From Candidatus Methylomirabilota bacterium (GTDB taxonomy: Bacteria > Methylomirabilota > Methylomirabilia > Methylomirabilales > Methylomirabilaceae), in the NCBI GenBank assembly GCA_003105305.1, contig PQAQ01000265.1:2210-26824 (forward strand): a stretch of 24,615 nt of DNA, given 5' to 3'. Below, piece after piece: positions 8,248-15,578 of this stretch. The translations under genes and the position numbers were made by a program. The stretch's first letter is position 1; every line of letters starts with the position of its first letter. The notes under the pieces were generated by a model, which did not search any database, had not been told where the DNA came from, and saw only the letters and a list, made by a program, of their open reading frames with translations.

Positions 8248-9620
8248 CACACCTCGCCCATCCCCGCTCGATATGCGTCACCGGATTCGTAGTAATCAAG
8301 TCCGGAGTGGTCGAGCACCTCCTCCCCGACCAGGATGCGCAATGTATTGGTTAACTTCAGATGCTGGATGAACAGATCGTGTTCCGGCTTCAGGTCGGCC
8401 CTGGCCATGGGAGACTTGAAATAGAACGAGAGCCACTCCTGAATCCCTGATAACCCGGCCCGTTGGGCCAAGTCCAGGAACAGCGCCAGGTCGAGGGCTA
8501 CCGGCGCCGCCAGGATAGAATCGCGACAGAGAAAGTTAATTTTGATCTGCATCGGCTGACCAAGCCAACCGAAGATATCGATATTGTCCCATCCCTCCTT
8601 GGCGTCTCCGCGTGGCGGATAATACTCAATCCTAACCTTATGGAAGACCTGACCGTACAGCTCCGGGTAGAGCTCAGGCTGTACAATAGCCTCCAGCACC
8701 GAGCCCTTGCTGACCTCCTTCGTTCTGAACGATCCCCGATCATCCAACACCTCACCGTCCCGGTTGCCGAGGATATTCGTAGAGAACCAGCCGCTCAGCC
8801 CCAGCATCTTTGCCTTCAACCCCGGCGCAACAACGGTCTTGAGAAAGGTCTGACCGGTCTTGAAATCCTTTCCGGCAATCGGAACACGGCGCTGCCCTGC
8901 GTACTCAACCAACGCCGGGACATCGACCGTAAGGCTGGGTGAACCGTTCGCGAAGGGAATGCCGGCGGAGATAGCGGCGTAGGCATAGATCATGCTTGGA
9001 GAGATTTCCGGGGCGTTCGCCTTGAGTCCGGCCTCAAACGCCTCAATCGTTTCGTGAACCGGCGCCGGTTGCGTGAAGACCTCCGTCGATCCGCACCAGA
9101 CCATCACGGTCCGCTGGATCCCTTCCCGTTGACGGAACGCCTCGATATCCTGAATCAGCATGTCCGCCAGATGCTTCTTGGTCGGTCCGGACTTGAGGTT
9201 CGTCCCGGAGAGTCTTCGTACATAGGCTTGATCGAAGACCGCCGGCCACGATTTGACCGCCTCCAATTCATCTTTGACCTGGCCCAGCAACTCTCCAGGC
9301 AAAACCCCGGCGTGACACGCGGTCTGATAGGCATTCTCCGGAAAGATATCCCAGCCGCCAAAGACCAGACTGTTCAGGTCTGCGAGGGGGACAACCTCTT
9401 TGATGGGCGCATAACGAGGACTGGTCCGCTTGCCCAGGCGCATCCGCTGCATCTGCGCGAGTGAGCCATACGGCTGAGAGAGTCCCTTATTGATCAAATG
9501 AACGCCTGCGATCAGCGTGGTCGCCACCGCCCCCAACCCAGGGATCAGGACGCCCAACTTGCCGTGAGGGGACGCAATGTCTCGCTTCAATTCAGGATAG
9601 AATGAACTCTTTTGACTCAT
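8247..9620 (-). CDS. ino1: myo-Inositol-1-phosphate synthase
   Basis: NAD-dependent lyase-isomerase converting glucose-6-phosphate to 1L-myo-inositol-1-phosphate (the 3-phosphate in the other numbering). It has 457 residues with the NAD-binding VLIPGLGAVATT near residue 24. Family motifs follow: NGSPSLTVDVPAL, GKDFKTGQTFLKT, LGLSGWFSTNILGNRDG, SKGSVLEAI and LCRDSILAAPVALDLALF. The conserved Lys of GKDFKTGQT is in place. It is the last gene of the ten-gene - strand run. Its ATG overlaps the stop of the CDP-alcohol phosphotransferase gene by 4 nt (ATGA), so the two are translationally coupled. This couples inositol phosphate supply to the enzyme that most likely consumes it or its nucleotide-activated form. 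Confidence 0.95.
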   Translation of the reverse strand: MSQKSSFYPELKRDIASPHGKLGVLIPGLGAVATTLIAGVHLINKGLSQPYGSLAQMQRMRLGKRTSPRYAPIKEVVPLADLNSLVFGGWDIFPENAYQTACHAGVLPGELLGQVKDELEAVKSWPAVFDQAYVRRLSGTNLKSGPTKKHLADMLIQDIEAFRQREGIQRTVMVWCGSTEVFTQPAPVHETIEAFEAGLKANAPEISPSMIYAYAAISAGIPFANGSPSLTVDVPALVEYAGQRRVPIAGKDFKTGQTFLKTVVAPGLKAKMLGLSGWFSTNILGNRDGEVLDDRGSFRTKEVSKGSVLEAIVQPELYPELYGQVFHKVRIEYYPPRGDAKEGWDNIDIFGWLGQPMQIKINFLCRDSILAAPVALDLALFLDLAQRAGLSGIQEWLSFYFKSPMARADLKPEHDLFIQHLKLTNTLRILVGEEVLDHSGLDYYESGDAYRAGMGEV

Positions 9621-10816
9621 GCCTGTACCCCTTCCCTATATGAGTTCCACAGTACGAACGTGAAAAAGATCGGCGCCCCAACCGCCGCGAGAATCAGAAA
9701 CCAGTGCGCCTTGCCGAACGCCGAGAGGATCACAACCAGGTAGATGAAATCCCGTCTTGCGAGGGCGTCGGCCAGATGGGAGAGGTGGGACGGGGCTTCG
9801 GAGGTCGTAATCGACGTAAAGAGCGGCCCCTCCGAGGTCTTGTGCCGCATCGTCCGTCGGTACACGAATCCCGCCGATAGAAGCCCTCCCACTGTTGCCG
9901 AACAGGCCAGCAGCAGGGGGAGCAGCGTCCTATCACCGATCCACCATCCCAGACCGATACAGACAAATACCGCCGAGTGCACGGCATTATCGCCCCAAAA
10001 ATCCAGGAGACCGCCAAAGCGAGATTCACAATATTTGAGTCTGGCGATCTCTCCATCGCAGCCGTCCAGGATCGAATGCAGCAGGAACAGCAGCGCGCCG
10101 ACCAGTTGATAGGCGGGTGCGGACGAGAGGAAGAACAGCGCCCCCACGACACCTACCGCCACGCTCACAGCGGTCATCTGATTCGGCGTGATGTCCGTCC
10201 GCACCAGGCGTCGCGTGACCGCCAACGAGATCTTCCGCTCGACATGCCTCGACATGAAACCCTCCGTGTCCTTGATCAGGCCACGGAGAAGCCACTCCTC
10301 GGCATGCTTGAGTTCCGCCCGATTCGATACCGTGACCCAGCGCATGTTGTCCGGTAGGGAGTCTGCGCGACGATACATCCGCTCCAGTTCCGCGAACAGC
10401 GACGCTGCATCGTTCGCGCGCCCAATTATCGACATCAGTGCCGCGGGATCTGCCGTCTCCACGGCGGCGATCCCGCTCGCCGGCGCATAGGCCGTCTCGA
10501 CCCGCAACGGGATCTCCCCAAGATACCTGAGCAGCGAAGGGTGTGGGAGAATGTTCGAGGCGAGCACCAGGATACGGTTTGAGCACTGGTGACCGGCCAA
10601 CCGAGTCGAGGCCAGCGATACCGCCGTAGTTCCCTCCAGCAGCTTCGCGCATCCGAATGACCCGTCATCCGCAACGAGGATATCCCGATAACCGGCACGC
10701 AACGCTACCATGACAATCCTGCGAAGTAACGGGATACCCAGCACGACGGTATCCGGGTCAATCTCGCCAGAACCTTTTGAGAGCACGATTACCGCGGTGA
10801 CTGCCCGGCGGGTCAT
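9617..10816 (-). CDS. CDP-alcohol phosphotransferase with degenerate NTP-transferase N-terminal domain (DIPP-synthase-like fusion)
   Basis: 399-residue two-part membrane protein. The C-terminal half (about 185-395) is a CDP-alcohol phosphotransferase. It has an exact D-x2-D-G-x2-A-R-x8-G-x3-D-x3-D motif at D251, D254, G255, A258, R259, G268, D272 and D276, and several TM helices. The linker (KDTEGFMSRHVERKISL, then a TPNQMT segment) resembles fused cytidylyltransferase/di-myo-inositol-phosphate-phosphate synthases. Residues 1-180 look like a nucleotidyltransferase fold (GIPLLRRIVMVALRAGYRDILVADD) but lack the A-A-G-x-G-x-R nucleotide loop, which here reads VLSKGSGEIDPD, so that half is probably inactive. 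A phosphatidylinositol-phosphate-type synthase is the main alternative. The ATG (10816) lies 12 nt after the oxidoreductase stop without a clear ribosome-binding site, suggesting coupling. Confidence 0.85.
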   Translation of the reverse strand: MTRRAVTAVIVLSKGSGEIDPDTVVLGIPLLRRIVMVALRAGYRDILVADDGSFGCAKLLEGTTAVSLASTRLAGHQCSNRILVLASNILPHPSLLRYLGEIPLRVETAYAPASGIAAVETADPAALMSIIGRANDAASLFAELERMYRRADSLPDNMRWVTVSNRAELKHAEEWLLRGLIKDTEGFMSRHVERKISLAVTRRLVRTDITPNQMTAVSVAVGVVGALFFLSSAPAYQLVGALLFLLHSILDGCDGEIARLKYCESRFGGLLDFWGDNAVHSAVFVCIGLGWWIGDRTLLPLLLACSATVGGLLSAGFVYRRTMRHKTSEGPLFTSITTSEAPSHLSHLADALARRDFIYLVVILSAFGKAHWFLILAAVGAPIFFTFVLWNSYREGVQA

Positions 10817-10828
10817 AGAAAGAGCGCA

Positions 10829-11902
10829 TCAGCCATCAGCTTTCGGCAGATCGCCGACGGCTATCGCCTCGCCTCCTCTTGCGTGTGATTCCTTGGCAAG
10901 ATGCAGCAGTTGCGCGCACAGTGACGCCTCGGCCAGATTTGTCCCCTGCCGCGTCTCATCTGAAATTTCCCGGAGAAAATCGTCTCGAACGCGACTGAAC
11001 CAGTCCGGATGATGGGAGCCCCGCGAGAGCGGCTGGTCGAATGTCCAGCGCCGCTCTCCTCCATCATCTGTCAGGCGCAAGGTATCGTCATCGACATGGA
11101 TCGTGCCGAGGGCGCCCTCGATCACGGCGCTGTTGCCCCGTGCAGACGAGGCCCATGTCAGAAAGATATCCGCGGTCGCCTCCGGACCGTTCAACCGGAC
11201 AGTCGCCGTATCCTCAACGGGCCATTCCGGATGCGCCCGCTTCTCGAGCGACGCCGAAATCATCTTCGGTGCATGACCCAGCCAGCGAAGGATGATGTAC
11301 AGGGCATGCCAACCGTGGTCAAGCAGGATGCCGCCGCCCGCCATCGCCGGGTCAAGCCGCCAGTTGTCGGGTATGGTCTCCTTTCCGCCAGTCCCGTTCC
11401 CACCGGCGCCCTGGGGCCCGACCGCGATCGACGGTTCGCAACGCCGCACCTGCCAGTTGATGCGCCGCACACGCCCGATTGTCCCCTCCCGAATCAGTTC
11501 GGTCGTCTGTGAGATGATAGGCGCGTAGAGCCAATTATGGACGGTGTACAGGACGCGTCCGCTCTCCACCTGAGCATATCGCACCGATTGCAACTCATCG
11601 GGAGAGAGCACGAGAGGCTTCTCGCACAACACATGCAACCCTCGGCTTAAAGCCAACCGGGTAAGGGATGCATGGGTTCCCGGAGGCGTGCAGATATCCA
11701 GAAAATCGAGGGCCTCCGCAGCGAGCATCGCCGGGACATCGGTATAAAAGCGGGCTCCGGGGAGTCGCCATCGCTCCCGAGCGAGCCTCGCTTCAAGGGC
11801 ATCAGCGGCGGCAACAACCCTGGCCTGCCCGCACCCTTCCCATCCCGGCAGATGGCCGTTTACCGCCACATTGCCCAGACCGACGATCGCGCCCTTCAAC
11901 AT
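10829..11902 (-). CDS. Gfo/Idh/MocA-family NAD(P)-dependent oxidoreductase
   Basis: 357-residue protein of the family that includes inositol 2-dehydrogenases and glucose-fructose oxidoreductase. It oxidises or reduces a sugar or cyclitol carbonyl. The N-terminal Rossmann domain begins GAIVGLGNVAVNGHLPGW. The catalytic lysine is in the CEKPL motif, and the second catalytic segment GGGILLDHGWHALYIILRW holds the conserved Asp and His. Between them lies a Gly-rich loop (GPQGAGGNGTGGKE). The start at 11902 is the only sensible ATG, and its ribosome-binding region is inside a G-rich heptad repeat. The neighbouring aminotransferase suggests oxidation to a keto-cyclitol followed by amination. That pairing is an inference; the substrate cannot be read from sequence. 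Confidence 0.9.
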   Translation of the reverse strand: MLKGAIVGLGNVAVNGHLPGWEGCGQARVVAAADALEARLARERWRLPGARFYTDVPAMLAAEALDFLDICTPPGTHASLTRLALSRGLHVLCEKPLVLSPDELQSVRYAQVESGRVLYTVHNWLYAPIISQTTELIREGTIGRVRRINWQVRRCEPSIAVGPQGAGGNGTGGKETIPDNWRLDPAMAGGGILLDHGWHALYIILRWLGHAPKMISASLEKRAHPEWPVEDTATVRLNGPEATADIFLTWASSARGNSAVIEGALGTIHVDDDTLRLTDDGGERRWTFDQPLSRGSHHPDWFSRVRDDFLREISDETRQGTNLAEASLCAQLLHLAKESHARGGEAIAVGDLPKADG

Positions 11903-11907
11903 CTACA

Positions 11908-11931
11908 CCCACCACCCTAAACCCTATACCC
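11908..11931 (-). repeat. Four GGGTNNN heptads, G-quadruplex-type motif
   Basis: On the coding (-) strand: GGGTATA, GGGTTTA, GGGTGGT, GGGTG. Four G-triplets lie at exact 7-base spacing (C-triplets at 11929-11931, 11922-11924, 11915-11917 and 11908-11910 on +). Loops are 4-4-4, satisfying the G3-loop(1-7) quadruplex pattern. The array covers the aminotransferase stop (11917-11919) and ends five bases before the oxidoreductase ATG. Folding is predicted, not shown. Confidence 0.7.
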
Positions 11932-13242
11932 TGTCTTTTCTAACTCGGCAAACGCCTCGTCGAGGATGGCCAGGCCGTCCAGTGCCTGCGCCTCTGTGAT
12001 GACAAGCGGCGGGTTGATTCGGATGTTGTACGAATAGCACATGGCGAGCAGTCCCCGTTTAAGGCAGCCCTGAAACAGCTTCTGGGTGGCCGATTTCGGC
12101 AGCGGCTCTTTCGTCTGCCTGTCCTTGACCAGTTCGATTCCCAGCAGGAGCCCTCGACCCCGCACGTCGCCGATAAACGGGTATTTCTCCTTCATCACTT
12201 CCAGTTGCTTCAGCATGGCGGCGCCGACACGCCTCGCATTCGCGACAAGCTGCTCCTTGAGAATCACCTCGAGGGCAGCCAGTCCGGCGGTCGCCGCGAG
12301 CGGATTGCCTCCATAGCTCGAGGAGCTGCCGCTTGGGTTGCTGAACGGCTTGTGCGCCATCAGTTCCTGCGTCGAGATGACCCCGCTGACCGGGAAGCCT
12401 CCGCCTATGCCTTTGCCGACCGTCATTACATCCGGCACAATCGGTTCGTGATCGCACCCCCACATCGAACCGGTACGGCCGAAACCGGTCAGCATCTCAT
12501 CGGCGATCAGCAGGGCGCCGCACTCTTTTGCAATCGCTCGTACCGCACTCAGAAACCCCGGAGGCGGAATCACGTTACCCGCGGTGCCCTGGATCGGTTC
12601 CACAATGATCGCAGCGATCTCGCCTTGGGTCTGATATCGGATCACATCACGCAAGAAGTCCGCGCAGGCGAGACTGCAATCAGGATACTGGAGCCTCAAG
12701 GGGCAGCGGTAACAGTTGGCATACGGGGCGCTGTACAGGCCCGGCATGAAGGGTCCCAACTGCTTCTTGAAGTCGTCCCCCAGCAGCCCCAGGACCCCAC
12801 CGGTCTTACCGTGGAATCCACCCCAAAACCCGACAAACTCGAATCGCTTCGTCACCGATTTTGCCAGTCGGAATGCGGCCTCGACCGCCTCCGCCCCACT
12901 CGAAAACATCTGGATCCGCTTAAGTCCTCGCGGCGTGATCGACGCGAGCAGCGCCAGAAATCTGGCCCGGTTCTCGGTGGTAAAGCTGCCGAACGTCAAT
13001 CGCTCGATTTGCGCCTTCATCGCCTCGACATAGTGTGGGTGCGTGTGCCCGATACTCCCCACACCGATTCCGGCCATAAAATCGAGATAGCGATTGCCGT
13101 CCTCGTCAATCAGGGTGCACCCTTCCCCTTTGGCCATTGCCAGCCCGGAATACAGCGCAATCGACTGCAGGCCGGGCGCCATGTGCCGCGCCTCCCGCTT
13201 GACGATCGCCCGTGATCGCTTTCCGGGAATATGTCGCTTCAT
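11917..13242 (-). CDS. Class III (omega-type) PLP-dependent aminotransferase
   Basis: 441-residue fold-type I aminotransferase of the acetylornithine/GABA/omega family. Motifs: SSGAEAVEAAFRLA (PLP phosphate), GGFHGKTGG, ADEMLTGFGRTG with Asp248, and the PLP-binding VGKGIGGGFPVSG with Lys277. A Cys-rich insert, NCYRCPLRLQYPDCSLAC (C177, C180, C189, C193), is seen in GABA-aminotransferase-like bacterial proteins. I chose ATG 13242 over an upstream frame extension to 13278. It has a good AAAGGA ribosome-binding site about nine bases away and overlaps the ATP-grasp stop as ATGA. The substrate is unknown. Its place before a Gfo/Idh/MocA oxidoreductase and beside inositol genes suggests an amino-cyclitol, but amino acid or polyamine substrates are equally allowed by the family. 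Confidence 0.92.
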   Translation of the reverse strand: MKRHIPGKRSRAIVKREARHMAPGLQSIALYSGLAMAKGEGCTLIDEDGNRYLDFMAGIGVGSIGHTHPHYVEAMKAQIERLTFGSFTTENRARFLALLASITPRGLKRIQMFSSGAEAVEAAFRLAKSVTKRFEFVGFWGGFHGKTGGVLGLLGDDFKKQLGPFMPGLYSAPYANCYRCPLRLQYPDCSLACADFLRDVIRYQTQGEIAAIIVEPIQGTAGNVIPPPGFLSAVRAIAKECGALLIADEMLTGFGRTGSMWGCDHEPIVPDVMTVGKGIGGGFPVSGVISTQELMAHKPFSNPSGSSSSYGGNPLAATAGLAALEVILKEQLVANARRVGAAMLKQLEVMKEKYPFIGDVRGRGLLLGIELVKDRQTKEPLPKSATQKLFQGCLKRGLLAMCYSYNIRINPPLVITEAQALDGLAILDEAFAELEKTGYRV

Positions 13243-14126
13243 GGACGTGTGTCCTTTCGTACGCGATGCAGCAGCCATGCGGCAATCCGGGACGCCGCCT
13301 CCTCACGAAACAACGCGAACGACGGCCAGGCGTTGATATCGATGACGACGATCTCCCCGGCAGGCGTGATGATGGCATCCCCCCCGTAAACCTCAAGTCC
13401 GATAGCGGCAGCCGCCTGTTGTGTGACAGACTCCAACGCCGCTTCGGAAAAAGGATGCCGCGACAGTTCTTGATCCCGGTGATAAAACCACCTGAACCAG
13501 GGTTCTTCCTGATAGGCTGCACCTGGCCTCCCGATCCCGTAGAACTTGATCAGATCACCCGGAACGTGCTGCTGGAGCACGACATGGGAGATTCCCCTGT
13601 GGTGAAGCGTCCCCAGGGCCTTCTGGAGTGTCTCCCGGGACGGTATCAGCTCAACATCCCCGGATTGGGTATTGTGAACGTCCGCTCGCTTGATCCAGAT
13701 CGGAAAGGAATCCACCCCCAAGTGCGCCGACGGTCGGCCGGAGTCGGACGAGTTGCTCGAGATAATCTGGCTCCTCGGGATCGAGACCTCTGAAGCCGCA
13801 AGAAGCGGGATCATACGGTCCCGATAGGTATTCAGTATAGATCCCAAAGGATTGACAAAAGGGACACCCCTCGTCTCTAACGGTTCGAGCAAACCAAGGG
13901 CGTCGATCCGTTCGCACATCAAAAACACGAGTAAAGGAGGGGGTCCCACTAAATGCTCGTTCAAAGACGTGTCGATCTCCCCGAGTTCCTCCGGCGTTTT
14001 GAGGTGCACCTGATACCCGGCCGCCTCGACGTGTTTCGCCGCAAGTCTCAGGATTTCAGTATCGTCAAATTCCCGGCCCGGCGAGTGCTGCTGTTCGCGA
14101 TAGATTCCCAACAGGTACGGAATCAT
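13239..14126 (-). CDS. ATP-grasp protein, possibly inositol-phosphate kinase-like
   Basis: 295-residue ATP-grasp enzyme. ATP-binding Lys146 is in PIWIKRADVHN, the adenine-loop segment is VVLQQHVPG (183-190), Lys194 is in DLIKFYGIG, and the metal-binding D-x-N is in VIDINAWPSF (Asp263, Asn265). The pattern of QQHVPG, then IKFYGIG, then D-x-N-x-x-P-x-F resembles the ITPK1 inositol-phosphate kinase branch and RimK-like ligases more than D-Ala-D-Ala ligase. The start is ATG 14126 with GGAG about 11 nt upstream. It sits 40 nt after the NTP-transferase gene and overlaps the aminotransferase start by 4 nt. Given ino1 in the same run, phosphorylation of an inositol phosphate is an attractive idea. 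Ligation of an amino acid to an amine is the alternative. Confidence 0.78.
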   Translation of the reverse strand: MIPYLLGIYREQQHSPGREFDDTEILRLAAKHVEAAGYQVHLKTPEELGEIDTSLNEHLVGPPPLLVFLMCERIDALGLLEPLETRGVPFVNPLGSILNTYRDRMIPLLAASEVSIPRSQIISSNSSDSGRPSAHLGVDSFPIWIKRADVHNTQSGDVELIPSRETLQKALGTLHHRGISHVVLQQHVPGDLIKFYGIGRPGAAYQEEPWFRWFYHRDQELSRHPFSEAALESVTQQAAAAIGLEVYGGDAIITPAGEIVVIDINAWPSFALFREEAASRIAAWLLHRVRKDTRP

Positions 14127-14166
14127 GACGCGTTGTCTCCGTTCTTAGTAATCTTCATCCTAAACT

Positions 14167-14892
14167 CTAACCCCCGCTTGTTAATAAGGTTTCAGCCAAC
14201 TGGAGATCCTCGGCGCGATCGACATCAATCACCTGATCTATGATCACCCCGTAGACCGGTTCTCCGCCCGCCACCAGCCACGCCAAAAAGTCTCGAAGCC
14301 GCCCGAGCGTATTCGGATGAGGGGCTTTGGCAAAGACCGATTCGGATACAAGGTAGAGTCCGGCCGTCACGACGTCGCCCGACGCTCCGCCGATGGCCGT
14401 CACGCGCCCGGACGGATCAAGCGTTGCCCACAAGGGTTTCTCGTCGGCGACGAACGGCGTTACGGCCAAGACAGCGGCGGCCTGGCGGTAACACCTGGCC
14501 TGATCGACGAATCGGCGGAACGCCGATCCCGGGCAGATCCAGTCCACGGTAGACATGAGGATGCGGCCCGGCCCGGATTGCCGGCCGACCTCCCAGAAGC
14601 TCTCATACGATGACCGTGTCGTTTTCACCATGCAGTGCATGTCGAGATCCGGGAATCGCCTCCGGATATATGTGGCGCATTCCCGGTCGTCCTCGTTGAA
14701 GATAATGTGCAGCTCCGTGATACCCGCCTTCACAAAATTAGCGACAACGCGCTCGATGAGTGGAACGCCCGCCACCGGCACCATCGACTTCGGCATCTTC
14801 AGGCCGTCCCGCTTTAACCGAGTCCCTTCCCCCGCCGCGATGATACCTCCCGCCAAAGGTTCTCCCGGGTCATGGGTTGTCAGCCCGTTCAC
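14167..14892 (-). CDS. Sugar/polyol-phosphate nucleotidyltransferase (possible CTP:inositol-1-phosphate cytidylyltransferase)
   Basis: 241 residues if it starts at GTG 14892, which overlaps the HAD stop as GTGA; a longer frame to 14949 would run 61 nt into the HAD gene. The NTP-transferase loop GIIAAGEGTRLKRDG is intact, followed by the lysine motif MPKSMVPVAGVPLIERVV and a putative metal-binding Asp in LMSTVDWICPG. It closes with VIDVDRAEDLQLAE, the D-V-D-x-x-E-D-L pattern common in cytidylyltransferases of this fold. Activation of a polyol phosphate with a nucleotide fits the downstream CDP-alcohol phosphotransferase, whose own N-terminal domain has lost this loop. Inositol-1-phosphate is the obvious candidate because ino1 is in the same run. 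Choice of CTP is inferred from context. Confidence 0.85.
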   Translation of the reverse strand: MNGLTTHDPGEPLAGGIIAAGEGTRLKRDGLKMPKSMVPVAGVPLIERVVANFVKAGITELHIIFNEDDRECATYIRRRFPDLDMHCMVKTTRSSYESFWEVGRQSGPGRILMSTVDWICPGSAFRRFVDQARCYRQAAAVLAVTPFVADEKPLWATLDPSGRVTAIGGASGDVVTAGLYLVSESVFAKAPHPNTLGRLRDFLAWLVAGGEPVYGVIIDQVIDVDRAEDLQLAETLLTSGG

Positions 14893-15578
14893 AGGAGTAT
14901 CTCTCGAAGATCCGATACAGATGTGATCATAGGATCGTCTGTGCAGCACGGCACGTGAGGGGCGGAGCGATCCGAAATCAACCAGATGTGGGGCATTCCA
15001 AGCTCCTTTGCCCCCTTCATATCCCGTGGCAGTGAGTCCCCGACGAATATCGCCTCTTGTGGATCGAGTTGCAATTTCGCCAGCGCCGCCTGGAAGATCC
15101 GGGGATCCGGCTTGGTGAACCCGACACAGGCCGAATCAACGGACACGCTCATCAGCGACGCCAGCCCTGTGTCCAGGCACACCTGTTCGAGATTGCCGTA
15201 AAAGTTCGAGACGATGCCGAGCCGGAATCGCGCTGCCAGTTCGCGCAGGGTCTCACAATTGGCGCGAATCTTGTCCAGCGAGTCCTGTAGAAACCGGTCA
15301 CATAATCGCGATGCCAACCTTGGATCGCCGATGTTCAGTCCCTCGAGCACACCGGTGGCCAGAAGCAGGAGACTCTCTCGCAACGAGCAGCCGGAAAGCC
15401 TTCGCGCCACCAGCGCGTCATCGGCGGCATAAAAGGCCCGATCATATCGATCCCGCCCGACCATCACATGCTCGGCAAGGTAAAGCGGATAGAATCGGTC
15501 TTTCCAGGCGATTCCGTCTGCGTCGAGGGTCCCCCCATAGTCGAACAGGACCGCCTTTGCCGATCCGTTCACCGCCAT
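14889..15578 (-). CDS. HAD-superfamily hydrolase-like protein with altered motif I
   Basis: 229 residues from ATG 15578, whose A is shared with the stop of the membrane protein gene (TGATG); an upstream extension to 15656 is unlikely. HAD motifs: I VLFDYGGTLDADG with nucleophile Asp13, II IVSNFYGN, III FTKPDPRIF with the Lys, and IV FVGDSLPRDMKGA. The usual D-x-D of motif I reads D-Y-G: the general acid/base Asp two residues after the nucleophile is Gly15. The cap region lies between motifs I and II, so this is subfamily I. Context suggests a phosphatase acting on an inositol phosphate or lipid-phosphate intermediate. The missing Asp makes ordinary phosphatase activity uncertain. Confidence 0.85.
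   Translation of the reverse strand: MAVNGSAKAVLFDYGGTLDADGIAWKDRFYPLYLAEHVMVGRDRYDRAFYAADDALVARRLSGCSLRESLLLLATGVLEGLNIGDPRLASRLCDRFLQDSLDKIRANCETLRELAARFRLGIVSNFYGNLEQVCLDTGLASLMSVSVDSACVGFTKPDPRIFQAALAKLQLDPQEAIFVGDSLPRDMKGAKELGMPHIWLISDRSAPHVPCCTDDPMITSVSDLREILL

Noticed and set aside
12205..13215. 336-codon + strand open frame opposite the aminotransferase
   Set aside because: Antisense to an intact PLP enzyme gene; composition is that of a mirror frame.
13243..13278. Upstream extension of the aminotransferase to 13278
   Set aside because: The ATG at 13242 has a good ribosome-binding site and the ATGA overlap with the ATP-grasp gene; the extra 12 residues have no family support.
14893..14949. 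Longer NTP-transferase start overlapping the HAD gene by 61 nt
   Set aside because: The GTGA overlap at 14889-14892 matches the pattern of the other junctions and removes an N-terminus unlike the family.
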